A stretch of DNA of 64,000 nucleotides, taken from Syntrophosphaera sp035450685. GTDB lineage: Bacteria; Cloacimonadota; Cloacimonadia; Cloacimonadales; Cloacimonadaceae. Each line of letters begins with the position of its first letter. The stretch's first letter is position 1. The position numbers and the translations under genes were made by a program. The stretch is from assembly GCA_035450685.1 (NCBI GenBank), contig DAOTNF010000007.1, positions 1 through 64,000 on the forward strand, written 5' to 3'. Shown here piece after piece: positions 8,096 through 16,827 of this stretch. Under the pieces are notes generated by a model. It did no database searches. It was not told where the DNA came from and saw only the letters and a program-made list of their open reading frames with translations.

Positions 8096-8123
8096 TTGCC
8101 ATTCCCGAAATCCTGCTTATAAT
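8096..8123 (+). promoter_or_regulatory. Sigma-70-type promoter for the peroxiredoxin gene
   Basis: TTGCCA (8096-8101), a 16-nt spacer and a perfect TATAAT (8118-8123) lie ~38 nt before the start codon, with GAGGAG as ribosome-binding site. This argues for separate expression from the upstream operon. Confidence 0.65.
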
Positions 8124-8161
8124 GTCAACGACAGCTTATATTATACAGTGAGGAGATAAAA

Positions 8162-8830
8162 ATGGAAAACACAATTGAAAGACAAGGCATTCCGCTTTTG
8201 GGCGACAAGTTCCCCAAAATGACCGTTCAGACAACGCATGGCGTGAAGGTTTTGCCGGACGACATGAAAGGCAAATGGTTCGTGCTGTTCAGCCATCCGG
8301 CCGACTTCACCCCCGTCTGCACCACCGAATTTGTAGCCTTCCAGCAACGCTACGAAAAGTTCCGCGAGCTCAACACCGAACTCATCGGCCTCAGCATTGA
8401 CCAAGTCTTCTCCCACATCAAATGGGAAGAATGGATAAAGGAAAAGATGGGCGTGGAAATCCAGTTCCCCATCATCGCGGACACCGGCGCGGTCGCCGAG
8501 AAGCTTGGCCTGATACATCCCGGCAAAGGCAGCAACACCGTGCGTGCGGTCTTCATCGTCGATGCCCATGGCACCATCCGCATCATGCTCTACTACCCGC
8601 AGGAGCTTGGCCGCAATATGGACGAGATTCTCAGGGTCGTGGGAGCCATGCAGTTTGCAGATAAGAACAAAGTGGCTATGCCCGCCAACTGGCCAAACAA
8701 CGAGATCCTCAAAGATCGCGTGATCATCCCGCCTCCCGCAGATGTGGAAACGGCGAAAAAGCGTTTGGAAAACGCCGCCAAGGAAGGATACGAGTGCTAC
8801 GATTGGTGGCTCTGCCATAAAAAAGTGTAA
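8162..8830 (+). CDS. Peroxiredoxin (AhpC/TSA, Prx6-like)
   Basis: Thiol peroxidase that reduces hydrogen peroxide and organic hydroperoxides in the cytosol. The peroxidatic cysteine is C53 in HPADFTPVCTTEF. The 222-aa length and long C-terminal arm match the archaeal/anaerobe Prx6-like type. The tail YECYDWWLCHKKV carries two more cysteines (C212, C218), as in thioredoxin peroxidases where a C-terminal Cys acts as resolving thiol, so it is probably a 2-Cys rather than a 1-Cys enzyme. Its location beside an Fe-S assembly operon suits oxygen-stress protection of clusters. A terminator follows at 8859. Confidence 0.92.
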   Translation: MENTIERQGIPLLGDKFPKMTVQTTHGVKVLPDDMKGKWFVLFSHPADFTPVCTTEFVAFQQRYEKFRELNTELIGLSIDQVFSHIKWEEWIKEKMGVEIQFPIIADTGAVAEKLGLIHPGKGSNTVRAVFIVDAHGTIRIMLYYPQELGRNMDEILRVVGAMQFADKNKVAMPANWPNNEILKDRVIIPPPADVETAKKRLENAAKEGYECYDWWLCHKKV

Positions 8831-8858
8831 GCACCTGACACAAAAACATAACTTGCAC

Positions 8859-8891
8859 GGGCAGTTGGTATTTCCAACTGCCCTTCTTTTT
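8859..8891 (+). terminator. Rho-independent terminator after the peroxiredoxin gene
   Basis: The 10-bp perfect stem GGGCAGTTGG/CCAACTGCCC with a TATTT loop is followed by TTCTTTTT. Confidence 0.9.
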
Positions 8892-9040
8892 GGGCTCATG
8901 TCCAAATCCCTTGTCTGGTAAGGGCAGGGAGCTTTACGCTTGGGCTGAAACTGGACGCCCGGGGCTGAATGGGAGGGGGGATAACCGGCCCCTGTGAACT
9001 ATTTCCACCCCCTTTTAAGCAAGATCGCCACAATTCATGC

Positions 9041-9069
9041 TTGACAAATATCTGAAAGCCCGATATAAA
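9041..9069 (+). promoter_or_regulatory. Strong sigma-70-type promoter for the secreted protease
   Basis: TTGACA (9041-9046), a 17-nt spacer and TATAAA (9064-9069) precede the gene. The ~140-nt leader that follows contains two small hairpins, GTTGTC/GACAAC (about 9079-9098) and CTCAGG/CCTGAG (about 9104-9119). The rest of 8892-9217 shows no gene. Confidence 0.65.
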
Positions 9070-9217
9070 TGGAATTGGTTGTCTTCTGTCCGACAACTGC
9101 CCACCTCAGGCTGTCCTGAGTGTCGCGCAAAACAGTTTCTGGTTCGCCAAAAGATAAGATATAAAGTAAAACAGATAAGAACAAGCAAAATCTATTGATT
9201 CAGGATGGAGGATCTTT

Positions 9218-12200
9218 ATGAAAAAGATAGCTTGCCTGGGCATTTTTCTTCTGCTAACGGGACTGTTGCTTATGGTTTGGCCGCAAACAGGCTTGCAGGC
9301 CAGCGTCAGGGGGATAGCCTCCCCCGCAACTGGTGGCCAGGAAACCCTTGACGGGCAACCCGCTTTCGCCACCGACCGCATCAAAATCAAATTGACTCCT
9401 TCAGCCAAAGGCAGAGCCGACCTGCCCCAGGACCTCAACTCCGAAAAAAGCATATTCGGCATTTCCAGCCTGGACAGGACCATGCAGCGCAACGGAGCAT
9501 ACAAGTTCAAGCGCGCCCATCGCCGGGTGGATGACCTGGACTGGGAACAGAGCACGGGTTTCGACCGCTGGTTCATCATCATGCTGGACGGCAGCACGGA
9601 TGTGCATACGGCTCTGGCTGACTTTCTGACCGACCCCGAGGTCGAGGATGCCGATCTGGAATACTTTGCTTACCCGCAAGCCATTCCCAACGATCCCTAT
9701 TATGCAAACAACTGGGGCCACAACAACACCGGCCAGTTCCCTTCCTGGCAAAGCAACACAGGCGGCTACACCGGCCCGACAGTCGGCACACCCGGATTCG
9801 ACACCCACGCGGTAGAGGCCTGGAATCACGGATATGGAAACTCCAGCATCGTGATCGCGATCATAGACTCCGGAGTGGATACCAGCCATCCCGACCTCAC
9901 CCTGGTGGCGGGCTACGATTACGGAGATAATGACAACAACCCCATGGACGACGCGAATGGCGCCGGGCATGGCACGCTCTGCGCGGGAGTCGCGGCTGCA
10001 AAGGCCAACAACAACCTTGGCGTAGTGGGCAGCGCCGGAGGCTGTAGCGTTATGCCGTTAAAAGTTGCCGATGCAAACGGTTCGATATATCTCACCGCCG
10101 TTGCCAATGCCATTACCCACGCCGCGGAAAACAACGCCGATGTTATCAGCATGAGCTTGGGATCCATTGGAATGTCTTCACATACAACTGTCGATTCGGC
10201 CTTGAACTACGCATATAATACCAAGGGAGTGGTTATCCTTGCCTCTGCCGGCAACTACTACGACCCAGCGTATATGTCCGGGAACACGACCCAAAACTCC
10301 ATTGCCTATCCCGCCAACAGCCAATATGTGATCAGCGTGGGCGCCGCCGCTCCGTCCGGTGAAAGAAAGAGCTTCACCTCCTCTGACGGAGTGGTTTATT
10401 ACGGCTCCTGCTATGGCTCAACCATCCAGGATGACCGGATGGCCATAGACATCATGGCCCCCACAGAACTTCCCTCCACGGACATCCAGGGTTCTGCCGG
10501 ATGGTCAAGCGGCAACTACCACTTTTATTTTGGCGGCACCTCCTGCGCCTGCCCCTATGCCGCCGGCGCCGCAGCTCTGCTGCTCTCGAAAGACCCAACC
10601 CTGACCCCGGCGCAGATCAGAAGCATCCTCACCAGCACCGCCACGGATATGACCTTTGATGGTGGAGTGGGCTGGGACCGCTACACCGGCTACGGGCTGA
10701 TTAACATGGAAGCCGCCCTGAACACTTTGAGTCCGGTGACCATAGCTGACCCCACCGCATTCACCGCCACCGCGGTAAGCACCACCCAGATCGACCTGTC
10801 CTGGACCAAAAACGCCGCCAATGACAATGTGCTGCTGGCATGGAGCACCACCGGAACTTTCGGCACCCCAACCGCGGGCACCTCATATTCAGCCGGAAAC
10901 AGCATCCCCGGCGGAGGCACCGTCCTCTACAACGGAGCCCTTGCCAGCTACAGCCACACGGGACGCTCGCCCTACACCACCTATTATTACAAGGCCTGGT
11001 CCGTGGGCGATGCCAAGGCCGTGGCCTATTCCCCCGGCGTGACCGCGCAGGCCACCACTTTTGCCGATGGAACCGAGCGTATCACCTTCTTCGAGGAAAA
11101 CTGGGACGGCGACCTCAATGAATGGTACATCGCCCAAACTAACCAAACCAACTTCTGGGCCATTGCCAACGCCACTTACAGTAGTCCCTCTCGCAGTGCT
11201 TACATCACAAACAACAGCTCCACTGTGCCCAATGCTTACACCACAACTACGGCTTCTGTATCCCATCTTTTTGCTCCAATCTATTTCCCTCCGGGCAACA
11301 GCTACCAGTTGAGCTTCGCCTGGAAATCCAATGGAGAAACCACCAACGATGTGCTGGAAGTATTTTTGGTGAATCTGAATCTGGAAATCTATCCCACGGC
11401 GGGTACGGCTTTCAACTCAGCCTACCGCGTTGGCGGCCCCTATAGCGGAAGGACCACCTGGCAGACGCCCACCATCACTTTGAACGACAACGTCTCCAAT
11501 ACCGCCCAGTTGCTGATCTTTTCCTGGAAGAACAATAATACGGCAGGAAACCAACCCCCCGCGGCTATCGACAACATCAGCATCTCCGGCATCCTGCCCA
11601 CTCCCGTGATGGGCTTTGCCGACACCAGCTATAATTATGGACTGGCAGTCAAAGGAAGCAGCAACTGCACCCCGCATGAGTTTATGGTGGCCAACATCGG
11701 CGGCTCCACCCTGACAATAAACTCCGGCGGGGTTACGTTGGCAGGCACCGACCCTGGCCAATTCACCATTATCGACACCAATACCTATCCCATCAACCTC
11801 ACCCATGGCCAGATAGCATCCTGGATGGTCAAATTCGATCCCCAGGCCAACACCGCCTACGGCGAGAAGACCGCCAGCCTGCAGATTGTTGACAACACAG
11901 CCAAGGGAGCCGCGGGCAACGCTTTGCCGGATATCGGCTCCGCCCTGGCCGGCGCCACAAGGATCGGCGTATCACACCCTGAAGGAAACAGGGTGGCAGA
12001 CAGCCATGTCCGCGTTCTGAGGCCAGCACCGACAGGCAAAGCGGTGCATACCATATCACCTTTGCGCGGCTTCGCGGTGCAAGAGGTCTATGAGGACTAC
12101 TTCGATACTTACACTGATTTCGTGCTGGCCTTTGCCCCCTGGACCCAACATGACGGAGATAACCGCACTACATACGGTTTTCAGGATGTAAACTTCACCA

Positions 12201-13276
12201 ATGAAGGTTACACCGGGTCATACATAATCTTCAATCCTGCCAGCACCTCTCCAGCCTTGACCAGCAGCAGCTACGCACCCTATTCCGGTGGCAAATACGC
12301 GGCCTGTTTTGCCGCTACCACGCCGCCCAATAACGACTGGTTGATCTCGCCCGCCCTGAACTTTGGTGATTCGCCCCGCATCAGCTTCTTTGCCAAGTCA
12401 GCCACCGATCAGTATGGGAAGGAGCGTTTCAAGGTGTTATATTCAACCACCGGCAATGCCTACAGCAACTTCACCAACTACCTGGCGGGCAGCGCCACCA
12501 CCTACGTCGAGGCACCCACCGAGTGGACCCTCTACGAATACGACCTTCCAGCCTGTGCCAATACTGTTGCCTACGTGGCTATCCAGTGCGTGTCCAATGA
12601 CGCCTTTATACTGATGGTGGATGATTTTGTGGCTGGCGACTTCTACCAGGGACAGACCCCGGTTGAACTCTCCTCCTTCACCGCCTCCTACTCCGTGGAC
12701 AACAACGTGAACCTCACCTGGGTAACCCAATCCGAGACGGGAGTACAGGGCTTTTACATCCTGCGCCACACCCAGGACGACCTGGCCCAGGCAACCGTGA
12801 TCAGCCCGCTCGTGGCTGCCACCAACACCTCGCAGCAGCAGGTCTATTCCTATACGGACAGAGATCTCTACGAGGATGGCACCTACTACTACTGGTTGCA
12901 AAACTCCGATATGGACGGCAGCAGCAACTTCAACGGGCCGGTGAGCATCGCATACAGCATCCAGGGCATCACCACTCCCCAGATCCCTCTGGTGACGGAG
13001 CTGAAATCGATCTTCCCCAACCCCTTCAATCCAATCGCATACATACCCTATAGCATCGGCAAAAACGAAGGCCCTGCGGACGTGAGATTCCGCATCTACA
13101 ACTCCCGCGGACAACTGGTCTTCAGCAAGGAAATAAACAATCAGCTTACAGGAAACCACCAAATCCAATGGCATGGCAAAGACAACCAGGGCAACGCCTG
13201 CGGCACGGGGCTCTACTTCGTGCGCATGAACGTGGGCGGCAAGAGCTACACGCGCAAAGCCGTGCTGATGAAATAG
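9218..13276 (+). CDS. Secreted subtilisin-like (S8) serine protease with C-terminal FlgD-like sorting tail
   Basis: 1352 aa. Residues 1-29 are a signal peptide (KKIACLGIFLLLTGLLLMVW). An inhibitor-like propeptide precedes the S8 domain (about 165-500), whose catalytic triad is D217 (IIDSGVD), H251 (GAGHGTLCAG) and S442 (GGTSCACPYA). A fibronectin III-like domain (about 505-610), two jelly-roll/choice-of-anchor-J-like segments (ENWDGDLNEWYIA; YEDYFDTYTDFVLAF) and an Ig-like region between them follow. The last ~85 residues start at IFPNPFNP and end GGKSYTRKAVLMK, the FlgD-like tail used as a type IX-style sorting signal in related phyla. The start has GGAGG 6 nt upstream. Role inferred: extracellular or surface protein degradation feeding amino-acid fermentation. 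It is monocistronic between a promoter at 9041 and a terminator at 13306. Confidence 0.92.
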   Translation: MKKIACLGIFLLLTGLLLMVWPQTGLQASVRGIASPATGGQETLDGQPAFATDRIKIKLTPSAKGRADLPQDLNSEKSIFGISSLDRTMQRNGAYKFKRAHRRVDDLDWEQSTGFDRWFIIMLDGSTDVHTALADFLTDPEVEDADLEYFAYPQAIPNDPYYANNWGHNNTGQFPSWQSNTGGYTGPTVGTPGFDTHAVEAWNHGYGNSSIVIAIIDSGVDTSHPDLTLVAGYDYGDNDNNPMDDANGAGHGTLCAGVAAAKANNNLGVVGSAGGCSVMPLKVADANGSIYLTAVANAITHAAENNADVISMSLGSIGMSSHTTVDSALNYAYNTKGVVILASAGNYYDPAYMSGNTTQNSIAYPANSQYVISVGAAAPSGERKSFTSSDGVVYYGSCYGSTIQDDRMAIDIMAPTELPSTDIQGSAGWSSGNYHFYFGGTSCACPYAAGAAALLLSKDPTLTPAQIRSILTSTATDMTFDGGVGWDRYTGYGLINMEAALNTLSPVTIADPTAFTATAVSTTQIDLSWTKNAANDNVLLAWSTTGTFGTPTAGTSYSAGNSIPGGGTVLYNGALASYSHTGRSPYTTYYYKAWSVGDAKAVAYSPGVTAQATTFADGTERITFFEENWDGDLNEWYIAQTNQTNFWAIANATYSSPSRSAYITNNSSTVPNAYTTTTASVSHLFAPIYFPPGNSYQLSFAWKSNGETTNDVLEVFLVNLNLEIYPTAGTAFNSAYRVGGPYSGRTTWQTPTITLNDNVSNTAQLLIFSWKNNNTAGNQPPAAIDNISISGILPTPVMGFADTSYNYGLAVKGSSNCTPHEFMVANIGGSTLTINSGGVTLAGTDPGQFTIIDTNTYPINLTHGQIASWMVKFDPQANTAYGEKTASLQIVDNTAKGAAGNALPDIGSALAGATRIGVSHPEGNRVADSHVRVLRPAPTGKAVHTISPLRGFAVQEVYEDYFDTYTDFVLAFAPWTQHDGDNRTTYGFQDVNFTNEGYTGSYIIFNPASTSPALTSSSYAPYSGGKYAACFAATTPPNNDWLISPALNFGDSPRISFFAKSATDQYGKERFKVLYSTTGNAYSNFTNYLAGSATTYVEAPTEWTLYEYDLPACANTVAYVAIQCVSNDAFILMVDDFVAGDFYQGQTPVELSSFTASYSVDNNVNLTWVTQSETGVQGFYILRHTQDDLAQATVISPLVAATNTSQQQVYSYTDRDLYEDGTYYYWLQNSDMDGSSNFNGPVSIAYSIQGITTPQIPLVTELKSIFPNPFNPIAYIPYSIGKNEGPADVRFRIYNSRGQLVFSKEINNQLTGNHQIQWHGKDNQGNACGTGLYFVRMNVGGKSYTRKAVLMK

Positions 13277-13305
13277 TAACAAACAAACGATCCTCTTATC
13301 CTACA

Positions 13306-13333
13306 GGACCCGGCCGGCAGACCGGGTCCTTTT
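13306..13333 (+). terminator. Rho-independent terminator after the protease gene
   Basis: The stem GGACCCGG/CCGGGTCC (8 bp) with an 8-nt loop is followed by TTTT. Confidence 0.8.
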
Positions 13334-13352
13334 CTATTTGGGCAGGATCTTT

Positions 13353-13920
13353 GAAGGTGGAAAGGTGTTTTTGAGGTGGAAAGGTGGAAAGGTGAAATGG
13401 TGGAAAGGTGCCCTAAAAAAGTCCACCATACCCCGAAACAGACCACCGCAGACTATAAGCCGTGTCATCCCGGGCTGTCGGGGTCCTCGCCAAAGCGCGT
13501 AGCGGTTTGGTGGGGTGACTTGACCCGGGATCCAGTGCCCAGGGGTGGCAAAGTCCGTTTGCCACAGAGACCGGAGGTCTCTTCCAAACAGGCAACTCCG
13601 TTGCCTCTGCCGAACAGACTTCGGCAGCCCAATCCGCGCTAATCCGCGCCCTTTATCCGCGTAAATCTGCGTGAACCACTTGACCAGTGATCCAGTCTTT
13701 TATTGCCCCAATCAGGCACCCAGTCAAAAAAACAAACGGCATCAATTACTTGATACCCGCATAAATAAACCGACACATTCCGCAATATCCTTCATACCGC
13801 TCTCCTTTGCTGCATAAGGAGTTACGACCATCATCCTTAGGTATGCGGTTGCGAAGTTAAGGATGACCCCAGGAAAACCACAGGAAATCCATGGGATGCA
13901 AAGGGGAGCGATATTGGATT
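13353..13920. repeat. Intergenic repeat island 2 (E, A, B, C, D variant)
   Basis: It fills most of the gene-free stretch 13277-14147 in reverse orientation. The purine tract E is at 13353-13410. The long-loop hairpin A is at 13449-13536. The four-hairpin module B is at 13546-13627. The ATCCGCG-rich module C is at about 13632-13675. The variant module D is at 13786-13920, with core ACTTCGCAACCGCATAC on the reverse strand. Between 13925 and 14147 nothing is recognised beyond weak promoter-like AT-rich sequence (TTGTTA 14062, TATTAT 14083) ahead of the response regulator. Confidence 0.85.
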
Positions 13921-14147
13921 TTTGCCTGGAGGGGGAGAGTATGCCGGAACTGTCTGCAGGATGGCCCGCCCTCGCGGGGATACGGAGTCACGTGGATCTC
14001 ATTCTGGCATTGGCATGGACAGCGTTTATCTTCGAGCATCTCCAGGGACAATGCCAGGCCATTGTTAAGAAAAATTAATCGGTATTATGATGGTTTTGCT
14101 TGCCATAAAAGACGTTAACCATAATTTGGCGGCAAAGGTAAAATAGT

Positions 14148-14864
14148 ATGAGCGAGTTGATTTACATAACCGAAGACGAAGAAGATATCCTGGAACTGCT
14201 AAGCATGAAGCTGACAAGCGCGGGTTACAGGACCCGCGGCTTCACGACGGCCAGGGAGATGCTGGAAAGCATGGAACAGGAACTTCCGGAGCTGATCCTG
14301 CTGGATCTGATGCTTCCCGATCTGGACGGCCTGGAGGCCTGCCGGCGCATCAAGAGCAACCCAGCCTGGGAGTTGGTTCCCATCGTGATGTTGACAGCCC
14401 GCAGCGATATCAGCGACCGGGTGAAGGGCCTGGAATACGGGGCTGACGATTACATCATCAAACCTTTTGACAGTTGCGAGTTGCTTGCCAGAATCAAAGC
14501 GGTGCTGCGCCGCAGCGGCTGGGAAAGCTCACGCAATATCCTGAACATCACCGACGAATTCCGCCTGGATTTCAACCGCTACGAGGCCTGGATCAAAGGC
14601 CAAAGAGTGGACCTTACCATCACAGAATTCAAGATCCTGCAACTGCTGACCCGGCATCCCGGCTGGGTTTACAAACGCAGCCAGATCCTGGATCACCTGT
14701 GGGGAAACGACAAGATTGTGATCGAACGCACGGTGGATGTCCATATCCGCAATCTGCGGGAAAAACTGGGGGAATTCTCGTATATGCTGCAAAACGTCAG
14801 GGGTCTTGGCTACAAGTTTGACGCTGCCTCCAAAGAGAGCAAACGTGAGAAAAACCAGCCTTGA
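14148..14864 (+). CDS. OmpR/PhoB-type response regulator
   Basis: 238 aa. The receiver domain is residues 1-120, with acidic pocket E9/D10, phospho-acceptor D53 (ILLDLMLPDLDG) and the conserved Lys in YIIKPFD. The winged-helix DNA-binding domain is about 135-230 (TEFKILQLLTRHPGWVYKR, RTVDVHIRNLREKLG, VRGLGYKF). By position, directly before a PhoR-like kinase and the pst genes, it is expected to be the phosphate-starvation regulator acting on the repeats at 16741-16778. The sequence alone shows only the OmpR/PhoB subfamily. It overlaps the kinase gene by 20 nt. Confidence 0.92.
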   Translation: MSELIYITEDEEDILELLSMKLTSAGYRTRGFTTAREMLESMEQELPELILLDLMLPDLDGLEACRRIKSNPAWELVPIVMLTARSDISDRVKGLEYGADDYIIKPFDSCELLARIKAVLRRSGWESSRNILNITDEFRLDFNRYEAWIKGQRVDLTITEFKILQLLTRHPGWVYKRSQILDHLWGNDKIVIERTVDVHIRNLREKLGEFSYMLQNVRGLGYKFDAASKESKREKNQP

Positions 14865-16167
14865 CAGCCTGCTGATCCAGACCGGTATCCTGCTGTTCGC
14901 CGCCGCCGTGTTTATGGCGCTGGCCGATCCTCCCGGCTGGATGGAGCTGATCATCTGGACTGCGCTGGTGGTGATTTTGCTTTGGCGTTTGCACGCCAGG
15001 ATCGCCCCTGAACTGGGAAAGCTTTACCGCAGAGCGGCCGAGATAGCGGGGGGCAGGCACACGCTCAGGCTTGGCGATTCCACCCTCAAGGAAGTGGATG
15101 ACCTGAGTGATGAGTTTAACAAGGTGTTGGACGCTTTGGACGGGGCAATCCGGCATCTGGCGGTGCACAGGGAGGAGCTGCGGCTGGTTTTGGGTTCCAT
15201 CGAAGACGTTTTGTGGGCCCAGGACTATGAGGGAAGGCTGCAGTGGGCCAACCAGCCTTTTCAAAAGCTTTTTCAAGGCTATAACCCAAACAAGGTGCAG
15301 CTTTCGCGGGAAGTGATCCGTGATCCGGAGCTGCAGACCGCCATCGCCAAAGTTGAAGAGCAGGACAGCAATCTGGTGCCGGAAATCCGTTTTGAAGGGC
15401 ACAGTTTCATCCTGAGCATGAGCAGCAACGAGCAGATGCGGCGCAAGGTGTTTATCCTGCAAAACATGGACGCCATCCAGCAGGTGTTCCAGATGAAAAG
15501 GGACTTCATCGTCAACCTCGCCCACGAACTGCGGACTCCCCTGACTGCGATCAAGGGCTTCACGGAGGCGATGCGGGACAATCCCGACGTCGATCACACC
15601 CGCTACCGCAACATCATCCTCAACCACACCCAGCGCCTGATCCACCTGGTCAAGGACATGGAGCAACTGATCAGCCTGGAAAGCTCCGGAAAGCTGGACC
15701 TGCTGGATATTGACCTGAAGAAGTTTTTTGCCGGCGTCCGGCTGCTCCTGGAACCCGATCTGCAGGAAAAAGGCCTGGATCTGGAAATTGAGCTTGATCC
15801 TTCCGTGCCCAGAATAGTCTGTGACCCTTTCCGCCTGGAACAGGTCTTCATCAACCTGGCGCAAAACTCGCTGCGCTACACCGACACAGGCGGCATCCGT
15901 ATCAGCAGCAGGCCAGAAGGCGACTGGATCGTCTTTGAGGTGGCAGACAGCGGTTGCGGCATCGCCAAAGAGCATCAGAACAGAATCTTTGAGCGTTTTT
16001 TCGTGGCTGATCCGGCGCGCAACAAAAACGGCAGCGGCTCCGGTCTGGGACTGGCGATCGTGAAACACATCGTGCTTTTACACCAGGGGGAGATTTCGGT
16101 GCAGAGCGCATTGGGAAAGGGCTGCACCTTCACCATTAAAATACCCCGGCTGCATGGCAAAGACTAA
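14845..16167 (+). CDS. PhoR-like sensor histidine kinase
   Basis: 440 aa. Two N-terminal membrane helices are separated by only a short DPPG turn, so there is no periplasmic sensor domain, as in many PhoR proteins that read the Pst/PhoU state. HAMP-like and PAS-like regions (to about 215) follow. The H box has phospho-acceptor H227 (NLAHELRTPLTAI). The ATPase domain shows N, G1 and G2 boxes (FINLAQNSLRYTD, DSGCGIA, GSGLGLAIVKH). I chose the GTG at 14845, inside the regulator gene, because upstream in-frame residues read through the regulator in another frame and the membrane helix begins right after it. Its last 14 nt overlap the sigma-factor gene. Confidence 0.88.
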   Translation: MRKTSLDSLLIQTGILLFAAAVFMALADPPGWMELIIWTALVVILLWRLHARIAPELGKLYRRAAEIAGGRHTLRLGDSTLKEVDDLSDEFNKVLDALDGAIRHLAVHREELRLVLGSIEDVLWAQDYEGRLQWANQPFQKLFQGYNPNKVQLSREVIRDPELQTAIAKVEEQDSNLVPEIRFEGHSFILSMSSNEQMRRKVFILQNMDAIQQVFQMKRDFIVNLAHELRTPLTAIKGFTEAMRDNPDVDHTRYRNIILNHTQRLIHLVKDMEQLISLESSGKLDLLDIDLKKFFAGVRLLLEPDLQEKGLDLEIELDPSVPRIVCDPFRLEQVFINLAQNSLRYTDTGGIRISSRPEGDWIVFEVADSGCGIAKEHQNRIFERFFVADPARNKNGSGSGLGLAIVKHIVLLHQGEISVQSALGKGCTFTIKIPRLHGKD

Positions 16168-16744
16168 AGATAATAAGCTTCCGGAAACGGATCAGGCGCA
16201 AGCAGGCATCTTCATGACAGACGCGGACACGCTGCTCCGGGATTATGGCAATCTGGCCAGGGGAATAGCCAGACGCTACCGCGGGCGGGGCCTGCCCCTG
16301 GAAGACCTTCACCAGGAAGCGCTTTTGGGCTTGCTGCAGGCTGCCAAATCCTACCGGGACCGCGGGGCGTCCTTCGCCACCTACGCGGTTTACTGGATAA
16401 AGAAAAGGATTCTGGCCGCCCTGGAACAGGAAGGCATCACCTGCCTGGACTCCGAGTCCCTGCCGGAGAAAAGTTTTGAGCAAGTGGTGGATACCAGCGC
16501 CAGAAGCGCCGATGTGGTCAGATTCGAGCTTCCGGATGAGCTGCCATTGCCGGAACGGCAGGTGCTGGAACTGAGCTTTGCCCGGGAGCTAAGCCTGAAA
16601 GAGGTCGCGGCGCAGATGGGGCTGACAGTGGAGCGGGTAAAGCAACTGCGCTGCAAGGCAGTGCGGCGTGTGAGGCAACTGTATCAGGGTCAGGCAAACC
16701 GTTTGTCTGACACCCTTGCAGAATTGATCTTCCCCAACAGTTAA
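16154..16744 (+). CDS. Small sigma-70 family RNA polymerase sigma factor
   Basis: 196 aa. A region-2-like part (GNLARGIARRYRGRGLPLED, then HQEALLGLLQAAKSY and FATYAVYWIKKRIL) and a region 4 helix-turn-helix (LSLKEVAAQMGLTVERVKQL) are clear. Region 1.1 is missing and region 3 is reduced to a short linker with SLPEKSFEQV. It resembles truncated group 3/SigB-like factors more than ECF sigmas. It starts inside the kinase gene, so it is translated with the two-component system. A sigma factor in this place is unusual. It could direct the polymerase to the porin/pst promoter or link phosphate limitation to another stress regulon. No anti-sigma gene is adjacent. Confidence 0.85.
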   Translation: MAKTKDNKLPETDQAQAGIFMTDADTLLRDYGNLARGIARRYRGRGLPLEDLHQEALLGLLQAAKSYRDRGASFATYAVYWIKKRILAALEQEGITCLDSESLPEKSFEQVVDTSARSADVVRFELPDELPLPERQVLELSFARELSLKEVAAQMGLTVERVKQLRCKAVRRVRQLYQGQANRLSDTLAELIFPNS

Positions 16745-16795
16745 CAATTCTTAACCCTCAGTTTATAAAATCCTAACACAAGAGCAGTATATATA
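16741..16795 (+). promoter_or_regulatory. Pho-box-like direct repeats and -10 upstream of the porin/pst operon
   Basis: TTAACA (16741), TTAACC (16751), TTTATA (16762) and CTAACA (16773) recur every 10-11 bp, the helical spacing of PhoP/PhoB-type half-sites. TATATA follows at 16790-16795 with no good -35, as expected for an activator-dependent promoter. The first repeat overlaps the sigma-factor stop codon. Confidence 0.55.
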
Positions 16796-16827
16796 GGATA
16801 GAAATTCGCTTCATCAAGGAGAAAAGA

